DNA of 34,368 nucleotides from Richelia sp. SL_2_1 (GTDB taxonomy: Bacteria; Cyanobacteriota; Cyanobacteriia; Cyanobacteriales; Nostocaceae), in the NCBI GenBank assembly GCA_012033205.1, contig JAAUSO010000065.1, forward strand, positions 1 through 34,368, given 5' to 3'. Below the pieces are notes generated by a model. That model was not told the origin of the DNA, ran no database searches, and saw only the letters and a list, made by a program, of their open reading frames with translations. The first letter of the stretch is position 1; every line of letters begins with the position of its first letter. Position numbers and translations under genes: made by a program. Positions 15,540 to 24,696 of the stretch are shown in pieces.

Positions 15540-16669
15540 ATGAAAACCTTATCTAAACTTGATACTAAAAACCAGATAATCAATACTCGTCCTGAAATAG
15601 AATTACTTCTATCTTGCCTCAATCCTGATATCAATGATGCCATAACAGAACGCATCAAAACTTTAGTTAAACAAAATATTGATTGGCAATACTTAACTCA
15701 AATAGCAGATACACACGGGGTACTATCCCTAATGTATTCTCGCTTCAATAGTATTTGTCCAGAAGCCATACCCGAACCAATCTTAAATCAATGGCGCAAA
15801 AATTTTCAAGCTGTTGCCCAACGCAACTTATTTTTAACTGGCGAACTTGTTAATCTTCTCAAATTATTAAAACAACAAAATATCGTAGCCCTACCTTATA
15901 AAGGTCCAATTTTAGCTACTTTAATCTATAAAAATGTAGCTTTGCGACGCTTCGGTGATTTAGATATTATTGTGCAACAAAAAGATATTTTTGCAGTACG
16001 GGAACTATTAATAGCTCAAGGATATCAACCAAAAATAGAAATGACTGACGCGGAGTTAGTTAAATATCTAAATTCTAAAACCGAACATACCTATGATTTT
16101 ATTCATAACGATAAAAATGTTTTTCTAGAAATTCACTGGCGAATTGCACCGAAGTATATTACTCCTATCACTGCAAACCATTTGTGGGAAGATTTAGAAC
16201 CTTTTTCACTCGCTGGTACAACTATAAATAATCTACCTTTAGAATGTTGGCTACCAATCCTTTGTGTGCATGGTTCTAGACACGTATGGGAACGGCTATC
16301 ATGGCTGTGCGATATTGCAACACTAATTAATAAAAACCCAAATATAAATTGGCAAAAAGTAGTCCAACAAGCTGATATTTGGGGTGTCAGCGGATGCTAT
16401 TCTTGGGATTGTTCATGTCTCATGAATTATTTGGAGTTGAACTACCACCGACAATTTGGCAGCAAATAAAGAAGGTTGAACCTATATTAAAAAGTATCGT
16501 TCCTCAAGTATATCAGCAACTTTTTGCTACTGTTAGAACTTCCGATAAATTTATGGGAAGAACTTTTTATCATATTCAGGTAAGAGAACGTTTAAACCAT
16601 AAAATTCTTTATATTCAATCCTTTATTTACTGGTTGGTAAAGGGGAAAAAGGAGTTGGTTGGGAAGTAG
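15540..16669 (+). pseudogene. Nucleotidyltransferase-fold protein (PF14907 type), frameshifted
   Basis: The main frame 15540-16469 has ALPYKGPILATLIY and LRRFGDLDIIV, with the Gly-Asp-Leu-Asp of a nucleotidyltransferase core at 139-142, then FLEIHWRI. The expected continuation (GCQRMLFLGLFMSHELFGVE and on to 16669) is in another frame. The change is at a four-G run near 16381-16384; five G would restore one protein of about 377 aa. Proteins of this type often accompany asparagine-synthetase-like and HPr-kinase-like genes in RiPP clusters, where their job is not settled. Adenylylation or another nucleotide transfer to the peptide is possible but not shown. As read, the protein would lose its last 90 residues but keep the catalytic motif. 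Confidence 0.8.
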
Positions 16670-16736
16670 AAACACCGGGTTATTAGAATATGAACTATAT
16701 TTATTTACATTTTGGATTAAACATGAAACCCATGTA

Positions 16737-16759
16737 GAGACGTAGCACTGCTACGTCTC
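16737..16759. repeat. Perfect GAGACGTAGCA palindrome
   Basis: GAGACGTAGCA, C, TGCTACGTCTC is a perfect 11-bp inverted repeat. It belongs to the same family as the degenerate copy at 4153-4177. Confidence 0.85.
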
Positions 16760-16808
16760 AAATCGCCTGAAATCATTATTTTATCCACATCATTCAGCAA
16801 TATTTTTC

Positions 16809-16831
16809 AAACCCGCTGCCACGGCGGGTTT
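16809..16831. terminator. Possible bidirectional terminator hairpin
   Basis: AAACCCGC (16809-16816) and GCGGGTTT (16824-16831) form an 8-bp stem with a 7-base loop, followed by TAGTTTG on the plus strand and preceded by TATTTTTC. Placed between converging transcription units it could end either one, though the T tracts are weak. Confidence 0.5.
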
Positions 16832-16846
16832 AGTTTGTGTAGCCAA

Positions 16847-16886
16847 GGCAGCGCGGTCTTGGGGGTCTCCCCCATGAGCGACTGCC
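16847..16886. repeat. REP-like palindrome GGCAGCGCG…CGACTGCC
   Basis: GGCAGCGCGGTCTTGGGGG, loop TCT, then CCCCCATGAGCGACTGCC. The arms are imperfect at the base and perfect near the loop. It has the same plan as the hairpin at 8533-8573, so it is a member of a dispersed palindrome family. Confidence 0.75.
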
Positions 16887-17096
16887 GTGCGACTTCTAGT
16901 CGCCAGGTAAAGTCTTAAATTAAACTTTTCAAACATCCTCAATTTTTGATTTTTATTTCTTTTTACCTATCAGTTCATGTCATAAATTCTGACGAATTCA
17001 TTTATTGCCGCAACTATGTAGAGATGGGTTAGCGTTCACGCGAAAGCCTGCGGCGAGCGCGTACCCGGAGGGCATTATATCCCATCTTATATTATT

Positions 17097-18479
17097 TTAA
17101 AAGGAATGCTTTTGTAAAGCATTGGAAATTTTGATTTCCTGCCATCTGAGACCAATCAAACCGGCTACAGAAAGCATATATCCTGGTTCTTCCATCTGAG
17201 TGAAAATTAAACCAAAAATTAACACACTGAGCATCATAAACTTGGAAAAATCATCCAAGCACAGCTTACGCCATACAATAGAGCAAAGATATAGGTAAGC
17301 CCCCAGTCCTAAGAATCCAAAATCTCCCCAAATCCCTGCCCAACCCCAAAAAGGAGAGAAAAAGCTGGAGTCTAACCAATACCCACGCACTGTTTGCCAA
17401 ACAGCTTCAGTGGCAGGATGAATAGTTGCTCCCAAAGGTCCTAGTAAATTCCAATAATCTTTTAACATCCACCCTCCTAATCGTCCGGTAGTATGACCAG
17501 GACCAAGACCTAATAACCAATTTAAAGGTGATTGATAATAGGAAGAGAAAATTCTTAAAGGTCCAAATTTAAGTATAGTAGCTGCACCATCCGGACCGTA
17601 TAATTCGGGTCTAATCCAAGTTCTGAAAGCCATAAAAGCTTCTAAATTTTGTATGCACCACCAAAATCCATAACTAATCAAAATAGCAGCTATTAAATAT
17701 TGTAGAGCAGTTTTAATATCTTTTAATTTAGTTAAGATTAATAGTAACCATGCTGCCAAGAAGACCACAACGACCTGCTTTGCATCTGCAAATAACAATT
17801 GAAGAAAAGCAGCAAAAAAAACAGCACCTCGTATCCAAAATGGAACAGTTTTTGCACTAACAAAGTAATAAAGAGCAAAGTATATTGAAACAGAAGCGCC
17901 GACAACATGACCAGACCCTGAAAGGTAGAAAACGCCTTGCACATTATCTTCAGCAGTCATACTGGTTACTCGCAAAATGCGCGCAGCTATTAGAAAATGT
18001 TGAGTTAAAGCTAAAAGTAGGTGTACTGAAGCAAAACCTAAAATCCATGCTCTAAATCGTTTGAGACTTTTAAGAGACATGGGGATAGAAATTATTGCCA
18101 GCACAAGTATAAAAGGTTCGGCAAGCAACATCAATGCTACAAATACATTAATTAACCCAGCTTTATTTAGAAGGGCGCTGGCAGTCATTACACCTAGTAG
18201 AAAGAAAATTCCAGTAATCAGGGATTTTGCTGTTAAGATTTGATTTCTATCCCTAACACGAGTTTTGACTATAACTATACCGCAAGCAATTGGAACTATG
18301 ACAAAGTGAACAAAATTAATTGGTGGGGGTGCGCCTAAACTATCAAGAATCCGGGGAAAAAAAGCAGTAGCAAATGATATTAATACAAGAGTTGAATTTT
18401 TGATAAATGCTTTTTTTTGCTTGTAAAGCTCTATTTCAGTGTTCACATATCCCGCTTTTTCTGGCATTAATTCAGTCAT
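17097..18479 (-). CDS. Wzy/O-antigen-ligase-like membrane protein
   Basis: The 460-aa protein is almost entirely hydrophobic, with about eleven to twelve predicted membrane helices and one large hydrophilic loop in the second half (about 285-375). The loop contains FRTWIRPELYGPDGAATILK and GLGPGHTTGRLGGWM. This topology, one long periplasmic loop before the last helices, is that of polysaccharide polymerases and O-antigen ligases. It is the last gene of the minus-strand exopolysaccharide cluster and lies one base from the GT4 gene upstream, so it is probably co-transcribed. It is the best Wzy candidate for the Wzx/Wzy system in this window. Polymerase versus ligase cannot be decided. Confidence 0.8.
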   Translation of the reverse strand: MTELMPEKAGYVNTEIELYKQKKAFIKNSTLVLISFATAFFPRILDSLGAPPPINFVHFVIVPIACGIVIVKTRVRDRNQILTAKSLITGIFFLLGVMTASALLNKAGLINVFVALMLLAEPFILVLAIISIPMSLKSLKRFRAWILGFASVHLLLALTQHFLIAARILRVTSMTAEDNVQGVFYLSGSGHVVGASVSIYFALYYFVSAKTVPFWIRGAVFFAAFLQLLFADAKQVVVVFLAAWLLLILTKLKDIKTALQYLIAAILISYGFWWCIQNLEAFMAFRTWIRPELYGPDGAATILKFGPLRIFSSYYQSPLNWLLGLGPGHTTGRLGGWMLKDYWNLLGPLGATIHPATEAVWQTVRGYWLDSSFFSPFWGWAGIWGDFGFLGLGAYLYLCSIVWRKLCLDDFSKFMMLSVLIFGLIFTQMEEPGYMLSVAGLIGLRWQEIKISNALQKHSF

Positions 18480-18480
18480 A

Positions 18481-19655
18481 TCATAACCTATCTTTAGAAA
18501 TTGAGACCTGTTGATAAATCTCCATTAATTGTTGGTAATTCTGATCTGCGGTATACTTGGCTTCAAATTCAAGCCTTGCTTCCTGACGCATTTGGGCTAA
18601 TTTCTCTGGATTTGCTAAAACCCACTTGACTTTATCTGCTAAATCTGCTGCATCCCCAGGACGAAAATGCAGCCCGGTTCTACCCGAATCTACTAATTCT
18701 GCGATCGCGCCAATATTAGCAGCAATCACAGGAGTTCCTTTAGCAAAAGCTTCAATTGCTACTCTACCAAAGGTTTCATACCATTTTGAAGGAAAAACTA
18801 AAAACTTAGCCTCTCCCATCAATTCATGCACTTGTGCCATTGGTTTGCGTCCAAGCCATTCTACTAATGGAAGTCTTTTTGTGGCTGCTACCACTTGGTC
18901 AGCTAAAGGACCATCTCCCACTATTTTCAGGGGAATTTGGTTATCCAAATGTTCCCAAGCGGCTAATAGTGTATCCAAGCCTTTTTCTACAGAAAGTCTG
19001 CCCACGAACAGTGCATAACCACCACTTCCATTTCCAACTTCTGGCTCCGGACGAACAAAATTTGGTTTAACTACAATTTTCTCTGCTGGAATACCACCAG
19101 CAATAAATTTTTGGCGAGCAAATTCAGTCAGAGTAATATATAAATCTACCATTTCGTCCAAGTTTTCATCGTGCGATGCACCCCCAACATCGTCGCTACT
19201 CCAGCGCTAGCAACTTTGTTTTCCCGATAACAACCATGGATTACTCCGGGATAAGGAATAATCTGTCCTAAGCAGTCTTCACAAACTTTACCATCGCGGA
19301 AAAACAAAGCATTTGGACAAAGAAGCCGATAATTATGTAAAGTCTGAACTACAGGAATTCCGGCTCGTTTAGCGGCATAGTAAACTGAAGGTGATATTAA
19401 AGGGAAAAAGTTATGTACGTGAACAACATCGGGACGATATTTTTGCAACTGATGCTCAATGGTTTGATAAGCTTCCCCAGACCAAACTGTATCCGCAGCT
19501 AAACGTAATTTACCCAACTTTGCTACACGGTCATTCGAGGCTTCGTATACTTCAACTTGCTGCCCCATTTCCCGTAAAAGGCTGACTTCAGCTTCATAGC
19601 ATTCGTCTTCTCCTCCTCGAATTTGGTAGCGGTTATGAATTGCTAGAATACGCAT
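18481..19655 (-). pseudogene. GT4-family glycosyltransferase, frameshifted
   Basis: The N-terminal half (19655 to 19146) starts MRILAIHNRYQIRGGEDECY with VVHVHNFFPLISPS and TLHNYRLLCPN, the acceptor-side Rossmann domain. The C-terminal half (19161 to 18481) has ALFVGRLSVEKGLDTLL and YETFGRVAIEAFAKGTPVI, the E-x7-E donor site. Joining the frames near 19155 gives TMKTWT-EMVDLYITLTEF, one protein of about 391 aa; one added base is enough. CAGGTAAC precedes the first ATG by about eight bases. It belongs to the exopolysaccharide cluster, between another GT4 and the Wzy-like gene. Either the gene has just died or the consensus has lost a base. Confidence 0.85.
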
Positions 19656-19692
19656 AATGCGTTACCTGATTAATAGGGCTTTAAAAATTAAA

Positions 19693-21000
19693 TTATTCTG
19701 ATTCTGTTTTGGTTGTTTGTAATTGAGCGACTGATTTGTTTGAATTAGTTAATATCGGTTCAAGCTGCTGATTTTTACCTGTGACAATTTCCTGATAAAG
19801 TTGAGACAAAGAAAGTCCTATTTGTTCCCAACTATATATTTGGGTCACTCTGTTTTTCGCAGCTTCTCCCATGGTGAATCTAAGTTGTTCTTCTTGAGCC
19901 AAGCTTCTCATGGCTTGTGCCAAATCCTCAACAGCTTGTTCGGGGGTATGAGCAGCAACTTTAAAGCCAGTTTCCGGTGTCACCTGAACTGCTGGTCCAC
20001 CTAAATCAAGACATATTACCGGACGACCTGCTGCCATTGCTTCCAGACATACCCAACCGCCAGAATCATGTAAACTGGGGTGAACTAGCGCGATACATTC
20101 GCTTAATTTTTCTAAGCTTTGTTCACGAGGTAATCTACCCCAAAATTTCACCTTTTGAGCAATTCCCAATTCTTCAGCTAGGTTTTGCAAATTATCCCGT
20201 TCGACTCCATCTCCCATCAACCAGTATTCCGCATCGGGTATATTAGCTTTAGCAAAGGCACGTAGTCCTAAATGAAACCCTTTCCAGTGTAACAATCTAC
20301 CCATACTGATAAATCTAACTGGGGAGCCTTGAGGCATGGGAAACTCACCAAGACGCTGAATTTCTTGTTGAGGTAAACCAGATTCGGATATTACTTCTAC
20401 GTTTTTGATACCCCATTGACGGATTCTTTGGGCTGTATCTTCGGTTGTCGCTCTGACTAAAGCACTACGTCGAGCAGTTAAGCGGGTAAGTGGATCTAAC
20501 TCACCCACACCGCGAGCCAATCCCCGTAATCTTTCATAGGTTTTAGCTTTGGAGCTAAAGTCTTGCCAAAAAGCTTTGGGTGCAGATTCACCACCACCTA
20601 CGGAACCCCAAACAAAAGGTATAGGTAAAAGAGAAAGGAAACTGGGATTGGAATATTTAACAAAAGTGACGTGGTGAGTTAAATCAAAGCCGATTTCGCG
20701 GTGCAATTTGCGGGCAACAAAATATGCTTGAATTTGCCACAAATAGTAGTGAATCTGCATTGCTCCGGATTGTCCCCATCGCAAGCTATCCTTCCAGAAA
20801 GGTAAAGTGAAGTAAACAAAATGCAAATTAGGAACAGGGTTGCGAGCCAATTCCGCTTCGATAATGTGCTTACTTTCATCTGGTCTGGTTAATACCCAAA
20901 CTTCGTGATGTTCAGCAACTGCTCGCACTACATTCCAGCCTACACCAGGTTCAGAACCTCTGCCAGGTTCGCATGAATATGCAGAAATAAGAATTTTCAT
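19693..21000 (-). CDS. GT4-family glycosyltransferase
   Basis: The 435-aa GT-B enzyme begins MKILISAYSCEPGRGSEPGV (the Gly-rich N-terminal loop), has PFVWGSVGGGESAP in the middle, then FISMGRLLHWKGFHLGLRAF and HPSLHDSGGWVCLEAMAAGR in the donor domain. In the last motif the first Glu of E-x7-E is replaced (HDSGG…E), as in some subfamilies. It probably adds one sugar to a lipid-linked repeat unit in the cytoplasm. The Ser/Thr/Gln-rich tail after residue 410 looks disordered. It is the third gene from the end of the minus-strand cluster. Confidence 0.92.
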   Translation of the reverse strand: MKILISAYSCEPGRGSEPGVGWNVVRAVAEHHEVWVLTRPDESKHIIEAELARNPVPNLHFVYFTLPFWKDSLRWGQSGAMQIHYYLWQIQAYFVARKLHREIGFDLTHHVTFVKYSNPSFLSLLPIPFVWGSVGGGESAPKAFWQDFSSKAKTYERLRGLARGVGELDPLTRLTARRSALVRATTEDTAQRIRQWGIKNVEVISESGLPQQEIQRLGEFPMPQGSPVRFISMGRLLHWKGFHLGLRAFAKANIPDAEYWLMGDGVERDNLQNLAEELGIAQKVKFWGRLPREQSLEKLSECIALVHPSLHDSGGWVCLEAMAAGRPVICLDLGGPAVQVTPETGFKVAAHTPEQAVEDLAQAMRSLAQEEQLRFTMGEAAKNRVTQIYSWEQIGLSLSQLYQEIVTGKNQQLEPILTNSNKSVAQLQTTKTESE

Positions 21001-21126
21001 AACTCAAGTACGTTTTTACAAAATAAATTATATTTTCACTGGATATTTGGAATGTCATAACTATATTAGTAATTGAGATAACTTTTGGAATTTTTATTTA
21101 TTACATATAAATAAATAAAATAATCT

Positions 21127-22233
21127 TTATTTTGCAAATTTTTCATATATTTTAGCGATTTGTTCAGCAGTTGCTTCCCAGGTAAATAATTTTGCTCTTT
21201 CAATTCCCATTGCGATCATTTTTTGACGGTAAATAGCATCTTGATAAAGTTTTTCTACAGCATTTGCTATTTCCTGAGAATTGGTTGGCTCTACTAAAAT
21301 ACCAGCATTTCCTACAACTTCTGGCATTGCTGAAACATTCGAGGTAATCACTGGAGTTCCGCAAGCCATAGCTTCTAAAAGTGTGATGCCAAATCCTTCA
21401 TGCAATGATGGTGCTATTAATATATCAGCAGCATTATAAATTTCAACTAAAGTTGCTTTTTCTGGCTGTCCTATATAACTAACTTCATTTTCAAGAGATT
21501 GAGTTTCTATAAATGTTTTATCATCATCTGTAAAATCAGCACCTGCCTTCCAAAACTTTATTGGTAGACCTTTATCTTTTAATATTTTTACCACTTTGAG
21601 AATAGTAGAAATATTTTTTCGTGGATGATTTGAACCGACATTAAGTAGACATAATGTTTCAGATAAAACTCGATGTTTTTGACGAAAAGATTCTGCCTGA
21701 TTTTTAGGCAAAACTTGAAAAATAGACTCAACAGCGTTAGGAACTACAGAAATATGCTCTGATTCAATATTTAAAATTTTATTTGTATCCTTAGCTGTTA
21801 CAGAAGAAACGGTAACAACATGATTAGCATTTCGCATTGCTTGTACAGATTTTAGCCACATCCCATTGCTAATAAATGGGATTTTTACTGAACCTTGAAG
21901 ATTATCACCATAGAAACAATTTATTAGGTCATGACAGGTGACAACCACAGGTTTATCTGCTTTTTTTAACCAATTAACAATATGACCCTCACTATGGTCA
22001 ATTATATGGAAAATGTCCGCTTTTTGATATTCTACTAACCGGGGAAAATTCCAGAAACGCTCGTAGTATTTTTTTATTCTAAGAAATAAAGAACTACTAT
22101 GCCTATCGATAGGATGTGGTACTAGCTCAACAATTTCCCAATTTGGTCGGATTTTTTTCAGCCCAGAAATAACACCATCGGCATAAACATCCATACTGAA
22201 ATTGGGCATTGTTCGCACAATTGCTACACGCAT
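21127..22233 (-). CDS. GT4-family glycosyltransferase
   Basis: The protein is 368 aa. Motifs in order: MRVAIVRTMPNFSMDVYADG, FHIIDHSEGHIVNWL, VVTCHDLINCFYGD, CLLNVGSNHPRKNISTIL and APSLHEGFGITLLEAMACGT, with a complete E-x7-E (EGFGITLLE). A strong ribosome binding site, GGGAGGT, lies five bases before the ATG. It is similar to mannosyl-transferase-like GT4 proteins of capsule and LPS clusters, but the sugar cannot be assigned. The 126-base AT-rich gap downstream shows no terminator. Confidence 0.92.
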   Translation of the reverse strand: MRVAIVRTMPNFSMDVYADGVISGLKKIRPNWEIVELVPHPIDRHSSSLFLRIKKYYERFWNFPRLVEYQKADIFHIIDHSEGHIVNWLKKADKPVVVTCHDLINCFYGDNLQGSVKIPFISNGMWLKSVQAMRNANHVVTVSSVTAKDTNKILNIESEHISVVPNAVESIFQVLPKNQAESFRQKHRVLSETLCLLNVGSNHPRKNISTILKVVKILKDKGLPIKFWKAGADFTDDDKTFIETQSLENEVSYIGQPEKATLVEIYNAADILIAPSLHEGFGITLLEAMACGTPVITSNVSAMPEVVGNAGILVEPTNSQEIANAVEKLYQDAIYRQKMIAMGIERAKLFTWEATAEQIAKIYEKFAK

Positions 22234-22271
22234 TATTACCTCCCGCTAGTAGTAATTAATAATTTATGCAT

Positions 22272-23333
22272 TTATTCAAAAATATAAGTCATATATTCGT
22301 TAAGTACCAATTCATCTTCAAACTCCTTTTCCATTAACTTTCGGCTATTACTTTTCATCTCTTTTATAAGAGATTTATTATTAATTAATTCATTTAATTT
22401 ATTAAGTAAATCTTCTTGCGAACTACAGATATAACCATTTATATTATTTCTTACTATTTCAGGTGCACCTAAAGCATTTTTTGTTGTAAGTATAGCGAGC
22501 CCAGCGCAGGCTGCTTCTCCCAGAACAGATGGATAGGCATCACATTTAGTGGGAAGTACAAAAATATCATGGTTTTTGAATATTTCTATATGCCTAGCTT
22601 GTCCATAACTTACATTATTTACAAAAGAAATTTTCGGGTGTATTACCTTTGATTTTCTTGTTAACATCGTCATCTGTAAACCAGGTTTATAGTTTTCAAC
22701 AAACCAGTTAAGTAAAATATCACCTCCTTTACGATGAAAATCTCCACCAACGAAAAGAATCCGTATCTCATCTTCTTCTTGCTTAGGGCTAGGAACGAAC
22801 ATATTTAAATCAGACGCAAACGGCAATTTAACTTTTTTTAATTTATTTTCTGGTACATCATAGTCTTTCTTTATTTGTTCAATTACTGCATCGGTAACTC
22901 CAAAAACATATTTTTGTGAATTAAGAACCCTCTTATGGATAAAGGTTAACCAGGTAGGAGAACCTGAATGCCCCCATATAGGCGCAAAAAGCTTTCTAGT
23001 CCAATCGGTAACTATGTAGCTGTTTTCATGATGAATGGCTGGGTAAGCAAAAACAGCTGGACTTATTCCATTAAATAGAACTTTTCTTCCTTCACTGTTC
23101 GCTTGATGAACTGCTTTCTGTAATTTTCTTGAATCAATAATTCTTTTCCAAAATTTTCTTGCATAATCTAATGTAAATATTGATTTAGGATGGATATGAT
23201 TTTGATTTGCCGCAAAACGATATACTTTTAAGTCTATATTTGGACAACTATCAAACATTTTGATAAAAAGTTGTTCAAAAGTAGTACTTCCTAAATCTAT
23301 AGGAAATGTCACTAATAAAAGTTTTTTTATCAT
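22272..23333 (-). CDS. GT4-family glycosyltransferase, divergent
   Basis: The protein is 353 aa. The acceptor half (to about 170) is divergent (LLLVTFPIDLGSTTFEQLF). The donor half is clear: IRILFVGGDFHRKGGDILL and IFVLPTKCDAYPSVLGEAAC, where the first Glu of E-x7-E is Asp. The gene lies 38 bases before the next GT4 of the cluster, so co-transcription is likely. The ATG is preceded by a run of A (AAAAAAATG) without a good ribosome binding site; an internal start is possible. Confidence 0.88.
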   Translation of the reverse strand: MIKKLLLVTFPIDLGSTTFEQLFIKMFDSCPNIDLKVYRFAANQNHIHPKSIFTLDYARKFWKRIIDSRKLQKAVHQANSEGRKVLFNGISPAVFAYPAIHHENSYIVTDWTRKLFAPIWGHSGSPTWLTFIHKRVLNSQKYVFGVTDAVIEQIKKDYDVPENKLKKVKLPFASDLNMFVPSPKQEEDEIRILFVGGDFHRKGGDILLNWFVENYKPGLQMTMLTRKSKVIHPKISFVNNVSYGQARHIEIFKNHDIFVLPTKCDAYPSVLGEAACAGLAILTTKNALGAPEIVRNNINGYICSSQEDLLNKLNELINNKSLIKEMKSNSRKLMEKEFEDELVLNEYMTYIFE

Positions 23334-23498
23334 TTTTTTTAACCTTGTTTTTTTTGTAACTATTAATATTTATTAATAGAGAAAATAACACATTGTTATA
23401 ACTTGTGCATAAAATCAGGCATTATCCTTACTATTGCTACACATATTAATAATTTCTAATCCTCCAAACATTCGCAAATCTCAATTTAAATCAGTTCT

Positions 23499-24680
23499 CT
23501 ATATAAGCTTTTCCTGTGCTATTGTATAAGCTCCACCTTGTGGTTCAAGTAACTTTTGCCACAATTTAATTAATCGTTCGGCAATCTTTTCGTGGGTGTA
23601 ATACTGATAAACTCTATTCATACCGTAGCGTCCAGCTTCTTCTCGCCAATGTGGTTCCCTAATCATTTTTTCTAAAATTGCAGCTAGTTCCCCAGCATTT
23701 TCTTCGGTAAATACTAAGTCAGCTCGTCCAATTACGTTGGGAATTTCACCAGAACTCGAACCAACCACAGGAACACCCATTGCCATTGCTTCAATTAATA
23801 CATGACCAAACTGCTCTTTCCAAGTTGCAGTAGTTCGTGAGGGTAAAACCAATACATCAAATTTACTAATTTCTTCAGCGGCTTTACTGTGAGGAACTGC
23901 ACCTTGCCAAGTTACAAGTTGGGCAATTTGTTGTTTTTCCGCTTCTTTTCTCAAAGCTTCTTCATCATTACCAGAACCGCAAAGTATAATCCGGAACTTT
24001 AAACCCCGTTCTTGCAGTTGACGTGCAGCAGCAAAAATTAGGTCGATACCCTTTTGATGCGCCAATCTTCCTAAGAAGCCGATTTTTAATTCATCGCCTT
24101 CCTGCTGTTGCGATCGCAAATCAGCGCTAAACAACTGGGTATCTACTCCCAACTGAGGCATAACTTCTATCGTTCCGGTATAACCCCATCCACGCAACAA
24201 ATTCGCACCGTCTTGATTACCAGCAACAATCAACTTTGCCGTATCTAAAACGAATTTGCGAACCCAGTGACGTGGTAAAGGTAAACGACGCTCCTGATTT
24301 TCCCAACCAAACAGAACTAAAGGTTTACCAGTTAAGCGACTGCAAATTGCAAACTCAAGCGCACATAGCGAGAAAACTTCTAGTTCTACGTGTAGTACAT
24401 CTGGCTGAAAATCTTTGATTACCTGTTGAATTTTTCCAGGTGCAAACACATAAGCGCCCCCTTTACCAGGATATGATACGGGAGCGCTATAGTATTTAAT
24501 ATTCTCGTAAGGTGTCTCTAATGGAAGCTCGCGATTCCACTCTGGTGCTTTCCAATTGCTCGGAGCCAGTAAACCAACTTTAGCTTGACCAGTTTTTGCG
24601 ATCGCGTCAAGCTTTCCTTGATTTACTCCGACTACATAAGTGTGACTGACAAAAAGTATTCGTATTGGTGAACTGGTCAT
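23499..24680 (-). CDS. GT4-family glycosyltransferase
   Basis: The 393-aa enzyme starts IRILFVSHTYVVGVNQGKLD, then VLHVELEVFSLCALEF, VAGNQDGANLLRGWGY, LKIGFLGRLAHQKGIDLIF and KEQFGHVLIEAMAMGVPVV with an intact E-x7-E. AAGG is nine bases before the ATG. It resembles cyanobacterial exopolysaccharide GT4 proteins of the hormogonium-polysaccharide HpsO kind in its first 30 residues, but the match is not strong enough for that name. Only 16 bases separate it from the GT2 gene upstream, so the two are one transcription unit. Confidence 0.92.
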   Translation of the reverse strand: MTSSPIRILFVSHTYVVGVNQGKLDAIAKTGQAKVGLLAPSNWKAPEWNRELPLETPYENIKYYSAPVSYPGKGGAYVFAPGKIQQVIKDFQPDVLHVELEVFSLCALEFAICSRLTGKPLVLFGWENQERRLPLPRHWVRKFVLDTAKLIVAGNQDGANLLRGWGYTGTIEVMPQLGVDTQLFSADLRSQQQEGDELKIGFLGRLAHQKGIDLIFAAARQLQERGLKFRIILCGSGNDEEALRKEAEKQQIAQLVTWQGAVPHSKAAEEISKFDVLVLPSRTTATWKEQFGHVLIEAMAMGVPVVGSSSGEIPNVIGRADLVFTEENAGELAAILEKMIREPHWREEAGRYGMNRVYQYYTHEKIAERLIKLWQKLLEPQGGAYTIAQEKLI

Positions 24681-24696
24681 TATAAATACCTTAAAT

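Larger units (their letters stand above)
16670..17096. other. Convergent intergenic region full of palindromic repeats
   Basis: No gene is seen. The stretch between the RiPP cluster and the exopolysaccharide cluster, which point at each other, holds four palindromic or REP-like elements (16737, 16809, 16847 and a GCG-rich one at about 17028-17080). Confidence 0.7.

Noticed and set aside
18626-20246. Several plus-strand frames of 60-130 aa
   Set aside because: All are antisense to GT4 genes with complete motifs and lack recognisable features.
23499-24680. Naming the gene hpsO
   Set aside because: The N-terminus resembles the hormogonium-polysaccharide enzyme, but many GT4 proteins do, and no other certain hps gene is present.
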